A stretch of 5,239 nt of DNA from Chloroflexota bacterium (GTDB taxonomy: Bacteria; Chloroflexota; Anaerolineae; Promineifilales; Promineifilaceae). This document shows, in pieces, positions 5,066-5,239 of this stretch; within the stretch, counting starts at the first letter, position 1, and each line of letters starts with the position of its first letter. The stretch lies in contig CP070688.1 in NCBI GenBank assembly GCA_020353135.1, positions 1,829,492-1,834,730 of the forward strand. Reading direction: 5' to 3'. The notes beneath the pieces were generated by a model that made no database searches, had not been told where the DNA came from, and saw only the letters and a program-made list of their open reading frames with translations. The translations under genes and the position numbers were made by a program.

Positions 5066-5239
5066 CTACTGCCAGTTGATGATCTCTGTCCGCAAGAACG
5101 TCTCAGTCAGACGATGGATGCCATAACGCCGCTCTTGAACCGTTCCCCGGACTTCGAGCAAGGAACGAGAGACTAGTTCCGTTACCGCCGGCCAGAATAC
5201 CTCTTCTGACAGACCGCTGATGGCCTGGATTTGCTCGGG
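5066..5239 (-). CDS. C-terminal end of a STAND/NB-ARC-like ATPase (cut by window edge), ending at an amber codon
   Basis: An open frame enters from the right edge at 5239 and runs 57 codons to TAG (5068-5066). The sequence holds LSEEVFWPAVTELVSRSLLE, then a segment with RRYGIHRLTETFL, then EIINWQ. This matches the winged-helix end of NB-ARC/STAND ATPases, where a domain with 'LV-RSLLE...RYGIHRL...FL' follows the nucleotide-binding core and normally leads directly into TPR repeats. The ATPase core (P-loop and Walker B) lies outside the window. STAND proteins are ATP-dependent molecular switches used in regulation and immunity. The frame continues unshifted into the TPR ORF after the amber codon, so this and the next gene may be one protein interrupted by a nonsense codon. 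Confidence 0.7.
   Translation of the reverse strand, partial: PEQIQAISGLSEEVFWPAVTELVSRSLLEVRGTVQERRYGIHRLTETFLRTEIINWQ

Overview
The window reads as part of a free-living bacterial chromosome with moderately high GC and tightly packed genes on both strands. The mix suggests Chloroflexota, perhaps an Anaerolineae-like lineage: a Pro/Thr-linker lipoprotein, a STAND-type ATPase fused or adjacent to a long TPR array, a GGGGTATAAT promoter, and a YhhN-family membrane protein. This is an inference from style and gene content, because no rRNA or marker gene is present.

Layout, left to right. Positions 1-403 (minus) hold the N-terminus of a secreted lipoprotein that runs off the left edge. It diverges from a YigZ/IMPACT-family gene (576-1238, plus), which has a clear -10 box and Shine-Dalgarno. 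A short convergent gap of 154 bases follows. Then come two minus-strand genes that look like one transcription unit: an alanine/serine-glyoxylate-type class V aminotransferase (3245-2106), then 65 bases downstream a YhhN/TMEM86 lysoplasmalogenase-like membrane protein (2040-1393) with a TTG start.

The 400-base gap 3246-3645 is the largest non-coding stretch. It carries the aminotransferase promoter on the minus strand, a palindrome with a 21-base-spaced direct repeat, and a structured leader for a tiny plus-strand gene. That gene (3646-3780) encodes a 44-residue peptide: a complete signal peptide followed by only 11 residues with two cysteines and a Gly-Gly end. It has a very strong ribosome-binding site that lies inside a potential hairpin, and a perfect 10-bp hairpin follows its stop codon.

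The right end (minus strand, 5239-3842) holds the C-terminal end of a STAND/NB-ARC-like ATPase ending in an amber codon. After five in-frame codons a GTG opens a 402-residue protein with seven TPR units. Because the frame is preserved across the amber codon, the two pieces may be one gene broken by a nonsense mutation, a gene read through, or two coupled genes.

No transposon, CRISPR array, tRNA or rRNA was seen. The most interesting items are the 44-residue exported peptide with its possible leader control, its position beside a TPR/STAND gene, and the in-frame amber codon.
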